DNA of 64,000 nucleotides, from NCBI RefSeq assembly GCF_019226825.1, contig NZ_CP076643.1, positions 1,550,001 to 1,614,000 of the forward strand. Reading direction: 5' to 3'. Position numbers and translations under genes: made by a program. The DNA comes from Vibrio ostreae. Lineage in GTDB: Bacteria > Pseudomonadota > Gammaproteobacteria > Enterobacterales > Vibrionaceae. How positions within the stretch are numbered: position 1 is the first letter of the stretch; every line of letters starts with the position of its first letter. This document shows, in pieces, positions 1 to 9,152 of the stretch. The notes beneath the pieces were generated by a model, which saw nothing but the letters and a program-made list of their open reading frames with translations, had not been told where the DNA came from and made no database searches.

Positions 1-1003
1 AACCGTCAACCGGGCGATAGATAAACGCAAACTGACCTTAGAAAACCAGCAACTTAAACGCAGCCTGAAAGCGAGCCAGACCCTGGGGCCGCGCATTATC
101 GGTGATACCGACAGTATCCAGTCCCTGCGTGATACCATCGCCACCGTCGCCGACACCGATGCCGACATTCTGCTGTTTGGCGAAACCGGTACCGGTAAGG
201 AACTGATTGCCCGTTCACTGCATGAGCAGAGTTCACGCCGAGAGCAAAACTTTGTCGCGGTCAACTGCGGGGCGGTGCCGGAAAATCTGATTGAGAGTGA
301 ATTATACGGCCATGAAAAAGGCGCGTTCACCGGCGCTGACAGCAAACGAATCGGTAAATTTGAACACGCCCAGGGCGGTACTCTGTTCCTGGATGAAATC
401 GAATCAATGCCGATGCAGGCGCAAATTCGCTTGCTGCGGGTGCTACAGGAACGGGTGATTGAACGGGTTGGCTCCAACGAATTGATCCCGCTAAATTTTC
501 GTGTCATTGCTGCGACCAAGGTCGATCTTAAACAAGCGGCGATGGAAGGTTCGTTCCGCCAGGATCTCTATTACCGTCTCAATATCGTCACCCTCGATCT
601 GCCACCGTTGCGCGAGCGTAAAGAGGATATTGCGACCCTGTTCCACCACTTTTTACTGGTGGCAGCCGCGCGTTATGGTAAAGCGGCGACTGCGCTCAAT
701 GCCCAGGATCTGCAAACTTTGATGAACCATGACTGGCCGGGCAACGTGCGCGAACTGCGTAACGTTGCCGAACGCTTTGTGCTACTTGGTAAACTGGCGC
801 AATTGGATGATGCTCCGGTCGTCAGTAGCTCCGGCAGCCTGGCCGACCAGGTGGCAGAATTTGAAAAAGTTGCGATCGAAAAGGCGCTGATTGAAAGTAA
901 CGGCAGTATTAAGCTCACCATGGAACAACTCAATATTCCGCGTAAGACGCTGTACGACAAAATGCAGAAATATCGTATCGACAAAGATAACTTTAAAAAC
1001 TGA
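1..1003 (+). CDS. dctD: DctD-type sigma-54 response regulator, C-terminal part
   Basis: The frame is open from base 2 and starts before the window, so only the linker, the AAA+ domain and the DNA-binding domain are seen. Visible motifs are the Walker A box GETGTGKE, the sigma-54 contact loop GAFTGA, a Walker B-like LFLDEIES, and a Fis-type helix-turn-helix at the end (GSIKLTMEQLNIPRKTLYDK). The protein should activate RNA polymerase-sigma-54 by ATP hydrolysis after phosphorylation by DctB, in response to C4-dicarboxylates. The identity DctD (rather than NtrC or LuxO) rests on the convergent dctPQM operon just downstream and on the sigma-54 promoter found before dctP. The receiver domain and dctB are presumably to the left of the window. 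Confidence 0.88.
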   Translation, partial: TVNRAIDKRKLTLENQQLKRSLKASQTLGPRIIGDTDSIQSLRDTIATVADTDADILLFGETGTGKELIARSLHEQSSRREQNFVAVNCGAVPENLIESELYGHEKGAFTGADSKRIGKFEHAQGGTLFLDEIESMPMQAQIRLLRVLQERVIERVGSNELIPLNFRVIAATKVDLKQAAMEGSFRQDLYYRLNIVTLDLPPLRERKEDIATLFHHFLLVAAARYGKAATALNAQDLQTLMNHDWPGNVRELRNVAERFVLLGKLAQLDDAPVVSSSGSLADQVAEFEKVAIEKALIESNGSIKLTMEQLNIPRKTLYDKMQKYRIDKDNFKN

Positions 1004-1083
1004 GTCGCCTACTTCACCCTGTCGGTGAGAGGTTATACTTAACCTATCGGGGTCCTAGGATCCGCAGCCACCGGTACGCCGTC

Positions 1084-1263
1084 ATGAAAAAGTTACCTCT
1101 GGGTTATATTACCGATACAGTTCTGCATGACGGTGTCTATTACCCGGAAAAACGCTTTCATCGTGAACGCCGCACTCATCTCCAGAAATGGCGCTTTTAC
1201 GAACGCAGAAAAATGCCCGGAAGCAGACGCCATCCGGGCAAAGTCATCGACGAAATCATCTGA
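1084..1263 (+). CDS. Possible small basic protein, 59 aa
   Basis: ATG-started frame in the gap between dctD and the convergent dctM. The product would be Arg/Lys/His-rich (MKKLPLGYITDTVLHDGVYY at the N terminus, then many basic residues). Its 3' third runs through the hairpin that serves as the terminator of dctPQM on the other strand, which speaks against strong constraint there. No good Shine-Dalgarno sequence is visible. I do not recognise a family; it may be a real small protein or chance. Confidence 0.3.
   Translation: MKKLPLGYITDTVLHDGVYYPEKRFHRERRTHLQKWRFYERRKMPGSRRHPGKVIDEII
1209..1240 (-). terminator. Intrinsic terminator of dctPQM
   Basis: Stem TGCCCGG/CCGGGCA with a 13-nt loop; read on the minus strand it is followed at once by TTTTT. 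It lies 30 nt past the dctM stop codon. Confidence 0.75.
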
Positions 1264-1270
1264 TTTGAAA

Positions 1271-2632
1271 TTACTTCGTCAGGATTTCCGGCCCCATCAG
1301 TGTGGTTGGCAGCCAGGTAGAAACCCAAGGCACATAAGTGACGATGATAAGGAACAGAAACATCACCGCAACCCAAGGCAGGGCGGCTTTGACGACCCGC
1401 ATCATCGACATTTTCGCTACCCCGGCGGTCACGAACAGGTTGAGACCAACCGGAGGGGTAATCATACCGATCTCCATGTTAACCACCATGATGATACCAA
1501 GATGAATCGGGTCAATGCCCAACGCCATCGCAATCGGGAACACCAGCGGCGCGACGATAATCAGCAGGCCTGACGGCTCCATGAACTGACCACCAATCAG
1601 CAGCAGAACGTTGACCACGATCAGGAAGGTGATGGGTCCGAGACCGGCGGACAGCATCGACTCAGTAATCATTTGCGGTACACGTTCTTCGGTCAGCACG
1701 TGTTTCAAAATCAATGCGTTGGCAATGATAAACAGCAGCATAATGGTCAGTTTGCCCGCATCATACAGCGTCGCTTTGGTGTCTTTGTGCACCAAAGCCT
1801 GAAACACCTTGATCAGCGCCGGTTTAGTGTTGGTTTTATCGGCAAACGGGCCCATATCGCAGTAAACAAAGTTCGCAATCAAGAAGGCGTAAACGGCGGC
1901 CACGGCGGCGGCTTCAGTCGGAGTAAAGATACCGCCGTAAATACCACCCAGGATAATAACCACCAGCAATAATCCCCAGCTGGCATCTTTAGCTGCCGCG
2001 AAGGCTTCGCTCCAGCCAACAAAAGGCTGCTTAGGCAGGTTCTTTACCCGGGCTGTAATATAAATGGCGATGATCAACATCAGTCCTGCCAGCAAACCGG
2101 GGATCACGCCCCCCAGGAACATACGTCCCACAGACACATTGGTTGCCGCAGAGTAGACCACCATCACAATCGACGGCGGGATCAGAATCCCTAACGTACC
2201 GGCGTTACAAATCACCCCGGCAGCAAACTCTTTGCTGTAGCCGTTTTTGACCATACCAGCGATAACAATACTACCGATAGCCACCACGGTGGCCGGTGAT
2301 GAACCGGACAGCGCCGCGAACATCATACACGCCACAACAGAAGCGACCGCCAAACCACCACGGAACCAGCCGACCATCGCAATCGCAAAGCGAATGATAC
2401 GTTTCGCCACACCACCGGTAGACATAAAACTGGAGGCCAGAATAAAGAAAGGGATCGCCAGCAGTGTGTAGTGACCTTCAAACGCATTAAACAGAGTCTG
2501 TGCCACCGAAGCCAGCGAAGCTTCTGAATGCCACATCAAAAACAGAATACTGGATAAACCCAGTGACACAGCAATCGGCACGCCCACCAGCATGAAGCCA
2601 ATCACCATGATAAAAAGCATAAGAATAGCCAT
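1271..2632 (-). CDS. dctM: TRAP transporter large permease DctM
   Basis: 453 aa, very hydrophobic throughout with about 12 predicted membrane segments, the usual size for DctM. Family signatures seen include the N-terminal GVPIAVSLGL and the conserved GSSPATVVAIGSI and ILIPPSIVMVVYS segments. With DctQ it forms the inner-membrane Na+-driven channel that takes C4-dicarboxylates (malate, succinate, fumarate) from the periplasmic binding protein DctP. It starts 3 nt after the dctQ stop and is the last gene of the dctPQM operon, followed by a terminator. Confidence 0.93.
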   Translation of the reverse strand: MAILMLFIMVIGFMLVGVPIAVSLGLSSILFLMWHSEASLASVAQTLFNAFEGHYTLLAIPFFILASSFMSTGGVAKRIIRFAIAMVGWFRGGLAVASVVACMMFAALSGSSPATVVAIGSIVIAGMVKNGYSKEFAAGVICNAGTLGILIPPSIVMVVYSAATNVSVGRMFLGGVIPGLLAGLMLIIAIYITARVKNLPKQPFVGWSEAFAAAKDASWGLLLVVIILGGIYGGIFTPTEAAAVAAVYAFLIANFVYCDMGPFADKTNTKPALIKVFQALVHKDTKATLYDAGKLTIMLLFIIANALILKHVLTEERVPQMITESMLSAGLGPITFLIVVNVLLLIGGQFMEPSGLLIIVAPLVFPIAMALGIDPIHLGIIMVVNMEIGMITPPVGLNLFVTAGVAKMSMMRVVKAALPWVAVMFLFLIIVTYVPWVSTWLPTTLMGPEILTK

Positions 2633-2635
2633 GGC

Positions 2636-3313
2636 TTACTTCTCCTTACCGTTCGCGTCAGGCTTGGTGCCCATCACATCACCCGCATCTTTCAGCTCTT
2701 CTTTCAGAGCTTCCAGCTCCTCTTCCGCTTCATGACCGGCAATCAGACGATCCAGTTTTCCGGTCAGGATTTGATAGGCGATTTGCAGAAAACGGAAAGT
2801 CATCAATGCCATCCCCAATGGCAGGGCCATATAAGGAATGAAACGCGGCATTTTTTCGTAACGTTCACCCTCGTTGAACCAGTCAGCCAGGAACTGCAGC
2901 ATGTCGGGCATCGGAATATCATCGGTTTCATACCAGGCGCGTTCGCTGATAAACGGATACCAGTAATTCCAGGAGCCAATCAGCAACAAAATAGAGAAAG
3001 CGAGACAGCAGGCAACCGAGAACAGAGCCAGCAGTTTACGCCCCCCTTCCGGTGCCAGGTTGATCACCACATCAACCCCGATATGGAAATGTTTCTTCAC
3101 GCCGTAAGAAGCACCAACCAGAACCATCCAGGCGAACATGAATACGGTTAGCTCAAGCGCCCACAGAATGTTGTCGTTAAAAAGATAACGTAAAATAACG
3201 TTGACGAAAGTCAGCAGAGTCATGGCACCCAGGAAGAAGGCGATCAAGGTTTCCTCCGCCTTATCCGTCCATTGACCTACTTTTGCAAAGAAGGACTGTT
3301 GCATAAGATACAT
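2636..3313 (-). CDS. dctQ: TRAP transporter small permease DctQ
   Basis: 225 aa with four hydrophobic segments, the DctQ pattern, including the family motif NVILRYLFNDNILWALELT near residues 38-56. The C-terminal tail is long and charged (EEELEALKEELKDAGD). DctQ is the obligate small membrane partner of DctM. A GC-rich hairpin separates it from dctP, so the binding protein is probably made in excess over the permease subunits. Confidence 0.93.
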   Translation of the reverse strand: MYLMQQSFFAKVGQWTDKAEETLIAFFLGAMTLLTFVNVILRYLFNDNILWALELTVFMFAWMVLVGASYGVKKHFHIGVDVVINLAPEGGRKLLALFSVACCLAFSILLLIGSWNYWYPFISERAWYETDDIPMPDMLQFLADWFNEGERYEKMPRFIPYMALPLGMALMTFRFLQIAYQILTGKLDRLIAGHEAEEELEALKEELKDAGDVMGTKPDANGKEK

Positions 3314-3343
3314 CGCTCTGATAATTGAGTATGGCGGGCAAAT

Positions 3344-3366
3344 GGCCCCGGCGCATTCCCGGGGCC
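3344..3366 (-). promoter_or_regulatory. Intercistronic hairpin dctP-dctQ
   Basis: Perfect 8-bp stem GGCCCCGG/CCGGGGCC with a 7-nt loop in the dctP-dctQ gap. No T-run follows on the minus strand, so it is more likely an mRNA-stabilising or partial-attenuation element that raises DctP over DctQM than a full terminator. Confidence 0.6.
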
Positions 3367-3373
3367 GCTTGCT

Positions 3374-4372
3374 TTACTTCTGATTTGACGCCAGGGCAGC
3401 GTCAATCAGGTCCGAACCAATATCTTTTTCAAACTTCTTCCAGACCGGTTTCAGAGCGTCAACCCACTGCTCACGCTGTTCCGGAGTCAGCTCACGCACC
3501 ACACCGCCTGCTTCAACGATGTACTGCTTGTTCTGCTCTTCCACGCGGTTAGATTCAGCGTTACGGGTTTGAGTCACTTCCTGAAGGATAGTAGCGAACT
3601 GATCACGTACGTCTGCTGGCAGACCATCCCACCATTTGGTTGAGGTCACCACCAGGTAATCAAGAATACCGTGGTTAGTTTCAGTGATACCGTCCTGTAC
3701 TTCGAAGTACTTCTGGCCATAGGTGTTTGACCAAGTATTTTCCTGACCATCGATAACTTTGGTTTGCAGGCCGCCATACACTTCAGCAAACGACATTTTC
3801 TGCGGGTTAGCGCCCAGTTGTTCAAACTGAGCCACCAGCACATCCGATGCCTGAACACGGAACTTGAGACCTTTCGCATCTCCAGGCACCAGCAGCGGTT
3901 TGTTCGCAGAAATTTGTTTCATGCCGTTGTGCCAGAATTCCAGACCTTTCACGCCACGACGGTTCATCGCATTTTTCAGCGCTTCACCCGACTCAGAGTT
4001 CTGGAAACGGTCTACGGCATCAACATCATCAAAAAGGAAAGGGAGATCGAACAAACGGAACTTTTTGGTGAATTTTTCAAACTTCGACAGTGAAGGTGCG
4101 GCCAATTGAACATCGCCATTGAGCAGCGCTTCCAGCACTTTGTCATCATCGTACAGAGTCGAGTTAGGGAACACCTGCATACAGGCTTTACCATTCATCT
4201 CTTCGTTAACGCGTTTTTCCAGCAGCGAAGCAGCGATGCCTTTCGGGTGTTTATCGGTGTTGGTCACGTGACTGAACTTGATCACGATTTCACCCGGATC
4301 ACAGTTTGCGGCAGCGTTGAAGCTGGTGACAGCAAGAATAGAGGCAGTTAACAGAGTAAGAGGCTTGAACAT
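3374..4372 (-). CDS. dctP: TRAP C4-dicarboxylate-binding protein DctP
   Basis: 332 aa from the chosen start. The start at 4372 (MFKPLTLLTA) is preferred over the ATG 21 nt upstream because AAGGAGA sits at proper distance before it and because it gives a clean signal peptide ending at FNAAA-NCDPG. The mature protein shows DctP family features: IVIKFSHVTN at the N terminus, the KHPKG motif, and the region LKFRVQASDVLVAQFEQLGANP with the arginine that salt-bridges the substrate carboxylate in this family. It is the periplasmic receptor for C4-dicarboxylates that delivers to DctQM. First gene of its operon, behind a sigma-54 promoter. Confidence 0.93.
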   Translation of the reverse strand: MFKPLTLLTASILAVTSFNAAANCDPGEIVIKFSHVTNTDKHPKGIAASLLEKRVNEEMNGKACMQVFPNSTLYDDDKVLEALLNGDVQLAAPSLSKFEKFTKKFRLFDLPFLFDDVDAVDRFQNSESGEALKNAMNRRGVKGLEFWHNGMKQISANKPLLVPGDAKGLKFRVQASDVLVAQFEQLGANPQKMSFAEVYGGLQTKVIDGQENTWSNTYGQKYFEVQDGITETNHGILDYLVVTSTKWWDGLPADVRDQFATILQEVTQTRNAESNRVEEQNKQYIVEAGGVVRELTPEQREQWVDALKPVWKKFEKDIGSDLIDAALASNQK

Positions 4373-4432
4373 TATAATTCTCCTTAGTTTCATTTATCAG
4401 CCCCATCTATGGGTGCTGGTTATTCACTAAGG

Positions 4433-4449
4433 AGCAATTAGCAGGCCAA
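4433..4449 (-). promoter_or_regulatory. Sigma-54 (-24/-12) promoter of dctPQM
   Basis: Read on the minus strand: TTGGCCTGCTAATTGCT, with GG and GC exactly 10 nt apart as required for sigma-54, about 60 nt upstream of the dctP start. The presence of a DctD-type activator gene at the other side of the operon fits this reading. Confidence 0.8.
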
Positions 4450-4555
4450 TATGCTACATTTTATTAACATTACTTATTTTACAAACAGTTACACTCTGTT
4501 ACCTGATTTTTAACAATGACTAAGCCGCTGAAAGTCAGTACAAATGGGTGGAATC

Positions 4556-4584
4556 TGACCCATAGAAAAATAGTGATTGGGTCA
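4556..4584. promoter_or_regulatory. Inverted repeat, candidate DctD upstream activator site
   Basis: Perfect arms TGACCCA and TGGGTCA, 22 bp centre to centre, about 110-150 bp upstream of the sigma-54 promoter of dctP. Position and dyad symmetry fit an enhancer for a sigma-54 activator dimer; assignment to DctD is inference. Confidence 0.45.
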
Positions 4585-4776
4585 TTTTCCATCCATATCC
4601 TTATCCCTGCGGATATCGGCTATTCAGGCTATTGACGTTCGACTAAAACGTATCAACATTCTACGTGCCGACAACGACCAAGATGATAACCATTTGAAAA
4701 AATTATGCTAAACAGGACAAAGCGGGGAAATATGAGGGAATGAGGGAAACGTTAATAGTGCCGAGAGTGAAGAGGT

Positions 4777-4877
4777 AAGTGCACTCTCCGTCCGGGTCGC
4801 AAGCCTGACCCGGCAACACCCCATAATTAACCCAAGTCTCCCCCGAGTACCTGAGTCATTGATTGGAGAGTGCACTT
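4777..4877. repeat. 101-bp element with perfect 13-bp terminal inverted repeats
   Basis: Arms AAGTGCACTCTCC (4777-4789) and GGAGAGTGCACTT (4865-4877) enclose 75 bp; inside is a second hairpin, CCGGGTC (4792-4798) with GACCCGG (4807-4813). It lies between the dctP promoter region and the 3' end of gtsD. It could be a small RNA, a pair of facing operators or a MITE-like relic; no coding frame is evident. The rest of the dctP-gtsD gap holds only the dctP control region. Confidence 0.6.
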
Positions 4878-4886
4878 AAACTGGCG

Positions 4887-4908
4887 GGCTGGTATCACAG
4901 CACCAGCC
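4887..4908 (-). terminator. Hairpin after gtsD
   Basis: Stem GGCTGGT/ACCAGCC directly after the gtsD stop codon. The following T-run on the minus strand is weak (AGTTTAAG), so termination may be partial. Confidence 0.45.
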
Positions 4909-4910
4909 GG

Positions 4911-6023
4911 TTAAAAATGAATGCGCTGCTCAGTCGCAGCGTCGAAAAACACGGCCTTTGACAAATCAAAATGCAAAGTCGCCGTTTGTCCAGGTTTGAC
5001 CTGATACTCAGGTGACAAGCGACACGCCACCTCTTCATCATTCACTTTAACCATAGCAATAATATCCGGCCCTGTCGGCTCAAGTACTTCGAGCAGCAGT
5101 TCAAGTCCGGTCGATGTTTGCTCATCCTTACCCGGCTGCTCAGTGATATGCTCCGGGCGTACGCCGATGACAATTGAGCGGCCAGCTTGCTCACGCAGCG
5201 CCGCTGGCAGCTTGATTTCATGCTCTCGGGCATCACTGCCACGCACTTTAATCACTGGCTGTTGCTCACTGTTCCGTTCCACCTGAGTATGAATAAAATT
5301 CATCGAGGGTGAGCCCATAAAGCCGGCAACAAACATGTTGTTCGGATGATTGTAAATCTCCTGCGGCGTTCCTAACTGCTGCAACTCGCCATCTTTCATT
5401 ACCGCAATTCTGTCCGCCAGCGTCATGGCTTCTATCTGATCGTGGGTCACATAAACAATGGTTGTTTTTAACTGCTGGTGCAGACGCTTAATCTGATGAC
5501 GCATATCCACTCGCAGTTTCGCATCCAGATTCGACAAAGGCTCGTCGAACAGATACAGCTTAGGCCGACGTGCCAATGCGCGTCCCATCGCTACCCTTTG
5601 GCGCTGACCACCGGATAATTGCGATGGTTTACGCTCCAGAAGATGGCTGATTTGCAGCATTTCGGCGACTCGATTCACTTCCGCATCGATCGCCTCTTTG
5701 GCCATTTTGCGGATCTTCAAACCGAAAGCAATATTATCGCGCACCGTCATATTTGGATACAATGCGTACGATTGAAATACCATTGCGATGTCACGATCTT
5801 TGGGTTCAACATTGGAGACATCTACGCCATCAATCACAATTTCACCTGAGGTAATATTCTCCAGACCCGCGATGGTATTCATCAACGTTGACTTACCACA
5901 ACCGGATGGGCCAACCAGAATCAAAAACTCACCGGACTCGATACTGATATCAATTCCCTTCAGGGTTTCCTGTTCCGCATTGCGATACGTTTTGCGAATC
6001 TGTTTTAAATCTAATGCTGCCAT
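4911..6023 (-). CDS. gtsD: Sugar ABC transporter ATPase (GtsD/UgpC-MalK type)
   Basis: 370 aa, the length of MalK/UgpC/MsmX-type ATPases. Walker A GPSGCGKST (about residues 37-45), ABC signature LSGGQRQRV, Walker B LYLFDEP, switch histidine in VTHDQIEAMTL, then a C-terminal OB-fold regulatory domain with IGVRPEHI. It energises the sugar importer encoded with it. Last gene of gtsABCD, starting 5 nt after the gtsC stop. The substrate assignment to glucose/mannose comes from the binding protein and the linked GltR/GtrS regulators, not from this protein, since such ATPases are often shared between importers. Confidence 0.88.
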   Translation of the reverse strand: MAALDLKQIRKTYRNAEQETLKGIDISIESGEFLILVGPSGCGKSTLMNTIAGLENITSGEIVIDGVDVSNVEPKDRDIAMVFQSYALYPNMTVRDNIAFGLKIRKMAKEAIDAEVNRVAEMLQISHLLERKPSQLSGGQRQRVAMGRALARRPKLYLFDEPLSNLDAKLRVDMRHQIKRLHQQLKTTIVYVTHDQIEAMTLADRIAVMKDGELQQLGTPQEIYNHPNNMFVAGFMGSPSMNFIHTQVERNSEQQPVIKVRGSDAREHEIKLPAALREQAGRSIVIGVRPEHITEQPGKDEQTSTGLELLLEVLEPTGPDIIAMVKVNDEEVACRLSPEYQVKPGQTATLHFDLSKAVFFDAATEQRIHF

Positions 6024-6028
6024 GCGGA

Positions 6029-6887
6029 TTATCCTTTTACTGATCCTGCGGTCAGACCGCGTACAAAATATTTCCCGGCCAGCACGTACACCAGCAGCGT
6101 CGGCAACGCTGCAATGATGGCGGCGGCCATATCTACGTTATATTCCTTCACTCCGGTACTGGTGTTGACCAGGTTATTCAGAGCAACGGTAATCGGCTGT
6201 GTATCGGAGCCGGAATACACCACACCAAACAAGAAATCATTCCAGATGGCGGTGAACTGCCAAATAATGGTGACCATGATGATCGGGGGTTGAAATCGGC
6301 AGTAAGATGCGGAAAAAGATGGTAAAGAACCCTGCGCCATCCAGTTTGGCCGCTTTGACCAGTTCATCCGGCACCGCAATATAGAAATTACGGAAAAACA
6401 AGGTGGTAAAAGCCATCCCATAAATCACATGCACGATGACCAGCCCCGTGGTGGTGTTCGCCAGACCAAGCTTGCCCAGCACCGCCGCCATCGGCAGCAG
6501 GATCACCTGAAACGGGATAAAACAACCAAACAGTAGCAGGCTGAAAAACAGGTTAGAGCCGCGGAATTGCCACTTCGTTACCACATAGCCATTGAATGCA
6601 CCCAGCAGGGTCGAAATCAGCACGGCCGGGATCACCATCTGAAACGAGTTCCAGAAATAACCTTTAATGCCGTCACAACTAACACCGGTACAGGCGCTGT
6701 CCCAGGCTTTTAGCCAGGCATCCATCACCCACTCCTGAGGCAGTGAAATCAGGTTCCCGGCACGAATATCCGGCAAGGATTTGAATGACGTCAGCACCAT
6801 CACCAGCAGCGGCATCAGATACATCAGACAAAATGCCAGCAATAACGCATAGATTCCTAAACGGGCGAAATTCATTGAACGGTTCAT
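6029..6887 (-). pseudogene. gtsC: Sugar ABC permease GtsC (MalG-like), frameshifted
   Basis: The protein is split in two overlapping frames: an N-terminal part from 6887 (MNRSMNFARLGIYALLLAF) that runs through five membrane segments to RILLPISTP, and a C-terminal part IIMVTIIWQFTAIWNDFLFG to the stop at 6029. They join in register if one C is removed from the run of five (plus strand GGGGG, 6285-6289). Joined, it is about 285 aa, the normal length for the second permease of this family, with the EAA-loop region just before the break. The start overlaps the gtsB stop (ATGA). A single indel in a homopolymer is as likely a sequencing error as a true mutation; if real, the importer is inactive. 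Confidence 0.8.
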
Positions 6888-7807
6888 GATTTTTTCTCCC
6901 TTAATTCGGAATAAAGGTATGGCACCAGAATGGCGAGAATACCGCCCAGCATCATCATCGCACTGGCCGCACCCAGGCCAATCTGACCACGGGTAAAGGA
7001 GTGCGCATACATAAACAGCGCAGGCAAATCGGAAGAATAACCAGGGCCACCGGCCGTCATAGCGGTCACCAGATCAAAGCTTTTGATGGCGATGTGCGAG
7101 GTAATGATCACCGCACTGAAAAAGACCGGGCGCAGACACGGCAGCACAATTTTCCAGTAAATGACCGGCAGACTGGCACCATCAATTTGCGCCGCTTTGA
7201 TAATCGAGGCATCGATACCACGCAAGCCGGCCAGAAACATGGCCATTACAAAACCGGAGGATTGCCACACTGCCGCGATCACCAGGGTGTAAACCGCCAT
7301 GTCTGAATCCACCAGCCAGTCAAACTGAAATCCGGTAAACCCCCAGTCATGCATCAGTTTTTCAAGCCCGAGCCCCGGGTTAAGAATCCATTTCCAGGCG
7401 GTACCGGTCACGATAAAAGAGAGCGCCATCGGATAGAGATAAATGGTGCGAATCGCCCCTTCCTGACGGATATTCTGATCAAGAAAGATGGCCAGAAAAA
7501 CGCCGAGTACGATGGCAATCAGCATAAACAGCAGACCAAATATTCCCAGATTAGTAATCGAGGTCAGCCAGCGATCGTTGTCCATCAGTTTGCTGTACTG
7601 AGTGAAACCGACAAAATTAAAACTGGGTAAAAATCGGGAGTTGGTCAGTGACAGCGCGGCGGTCCAGAAAATAAATCCATAAATACACACCAAAGTAACC
7701 ACTATGGTCGGTGACAGGACGATTTTCGGCAGCCAGTGCTGCAGTCTGTCGGCAAAGCTTCGCTTTGGCGCAGAATAAGTCGTTGGACGCTTCAAAACAT
7801 GCTCCAT
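6884..7807 (-). CDS. gtsB: Sugar ABC permease GtsB (MalF-like)
   Basis: 307 aa with six membrane segments. The start at 7807 (MEHVLKRPTTYSAPKRSF) is chosen because AAGGAAAG precedes it; the frame is open 23 codons further up but without a ribosome site. The binding-protein-dependent permease loop is seen as IKAAQIDGASLPVIYWKIVLPCLRP (EAA motif variant). It pairs with GtsC to form the inner-membrane channel. The stop codon overlaps the gtsC start by 4 nt, so translation is coupled. Confidence 0.88.
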   Translation of the reverse strand: MEHVLKRPTTYSAPKRSFADRLQHWLPKIVLSPTIVVTLVCIYGFIFWTAALSLTNSRFLPSFNFVGFTQYSKLMDNDRWLTSITNLGIFGLLFMLIAIVLGVFLAIFLDQNIRQEGAIRTIYLYPMALSFIVTGTAWKWILNPGLGLEKLMHDWGFTGFQFDWLVDSDMAVYTLVIAAVWQSSGFVMAMFLAGLRGIDASIIKAAQIDGASLPVIYWKIVLPCLRPVFFSAVIITSHIAIKSFDLVTAMTAGGPGYSSDLPALFMYAHSFTRGQIGLGAASAMMMLGGILAILVPYLYSELREKKS

Positions 7808-7836
7808 AACTTTCCTTGTAAGAAAACAGCTTGTGA

Positions 7837-7866
7837 CAAGACAGAGCGCAGATGCTCTCTGTCTTG
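7837..7866 (-). promoter_or_regulatory. Intercistronic hairpin gtsA-gtsB
   Basis: Perfect 10-bp stem CAAGACAGAG/CTCTGTCTTG between the binding-protein gene and the first permease gene. As in many ABC operons, such a hairpin is expected to raise the level of the binding protein over the membrane subunits. Confidence 0.6.
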
Positions 7867-7904
7867 CACAATTCAACAGTAACGGTTGGAGATTGAAGCA
7901 GCGC

Positions 7905-9152
7905 TTACATGGCTGCTTTCACAGCCTTAGCCAGTTTCTGCGCCGCCTGTTTTGGATCGGCATCGCGGTCATTGAAGAAGTTAGTCACGACGTCAAAGAT
8001 GGCACCCTGAGCATAGCTGGTGGTCGACATACCGTGCGCCATACTCGGTACCAGCCCACCATCTGTAGACGATGACTTGAACTCTTTCATTGAGTCCATC
8101 GCACACTGGTCGAATTTCGCCATGTCCATATCCGTACGGACCGGAATTGAGCCTTTATTGAGGTTAAAGACTTCCTGGAACTGAGGTGAAATGATGGTTT
8201 TGGCCAGGGCTTTCTGTGCTTTGATGTTTTCTGCATCTTTCAGCTCAAAGAAAGCAAAGCTGTCCACGTTATAAGTAAATTCCCCTTGCGTGCCCAGAGC
8301 GGGGAAGCACAGGTAGTCCTGACCAGGCACCTTACCCGCTGCGGTAAATTCGCCTTTCGCCCAGTCGCCCATGATCTGCATCGCAGCATCACCATTGATC
8401 ACCATAGAAGTCGCAACGTTCCAGTCTCGGCCTGGTGAGTTGTCATCGATGTAGTTGTGCAGTTTTTTGAATTGAGTGAACACCTGAACCATCTTATCGC
8501 CGGATAAGGCATCCATATCCAGATCAACGAAAGCTTTCACATAGTCTTGCGGTCCGAGCACATCCAGAGCAACCGCTTCAAATACAGTCGCGTCCTGCCA
8601 CGGTTGACCACCGTGCGCCAGAGGGATGAAACCGGCCGCCTTGATTTTGTCTGCTGCAGCAAAGAATTCATCCAGATTGGTCGGCACTTTCGCTCCCGCT
8701 TTCTTGAACACTTCCGGGTTGGCCCACATCCAGTTCACACGGTGCACGTTGACCGGTACTGCCACGTACTCGCCGTCATACTTCATCACCTGGTTGATCA
8801 TCGGCGGAATGATGTCATCCCAGTGCCCTTCGGCAGCCACATCATTCAGATTGGTCAGAAAACCCAGCCCTGCCCATTCCTGAATATCATGACCTTTAAT
8901 TTGCGCCGCTGATGGCGGATTCCCGGACACCGCGCGGGTTTTCAGTACCGTCATGGCACTTTCACCACCACCACCGGCTACAGCAAAATCTTTCCAGGTG
9001 TGGCCTTCTTGCTCCATCAGCTGTTTCAAAACGGCGACGGATTTCGCTTCACCACCGGATGTCCACCAGTGAAGTACTTCGACTTCACCAGCCTGAGCCA
9101 GTGACGTTGCGGATAGCAGAGAGAGAGTCAGTAGAGTTTTGGTTAGTTTCAT
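7905..9152 (-). CDS. gtsA: Periplasmic glucose/mannose-binding protein GtsA
   Basis: 415 aa with a signal peptide ([22 protein letters not shown]). The mature start [18 protein letters not shown] is the hallmark of the GtsA/GltB type sugar-binding proteins of pseudomonads, followed by [20 protein letters not shown] and [14 protein letters not shown]. It is the soluble receptor of an ABC importer for glucose or mannose (family knowledge). It heads the gtsABCD operon and lies directly downstream of gtrS, with a possible OmpR-type operator in between. The exact sugar is inferred. Confidence 0.85.
   Translation of the reverse strand: MKLTKTLLTLSLLSATSLAQAGEVEVLHWWTSGGEAKSVAVLKQLMEQEGHTWKDFAVAGGGGESAMTVLKTRAVSGNPPSAAQIKGHDIQEWAGLGFLTNLNDVAAEGHWDDIIPPMINQVMKYDGEYVAVPVNVHRVNWMWANPEVFKKAGAKVPTNLDEFFAAADKIKAAGFIPLAHGGQPWQDATVFEAVALDVLGPQDYVKAFVDLDMDALSGDKMVQVFTQFKKLHNYIDDNSPGRDWNVATSMVINGDAAMQIMGDWAKGEFTAAGKVPGQDYLCFPALGTQGEFTYNVDSFAFFELKDAENIKAQKALAKTIISPQFQEVFNLNKGSIPVRTDMDMAKFDQCAMDSMKEFKSSSTDGGLVPSMAHGMSTTSYAQGAIFDVVTNFFNDRDADPKQAAQKLAKAVKAAM

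Noticed and set aside
1127..1573. 148-aa frame on the plus strand over the dctM 3' end
   Set aside because: Antisense shadow of dctM; composition is His/Arg-rich as expected for the complement of a membrane protein gene, with no ribosome site.
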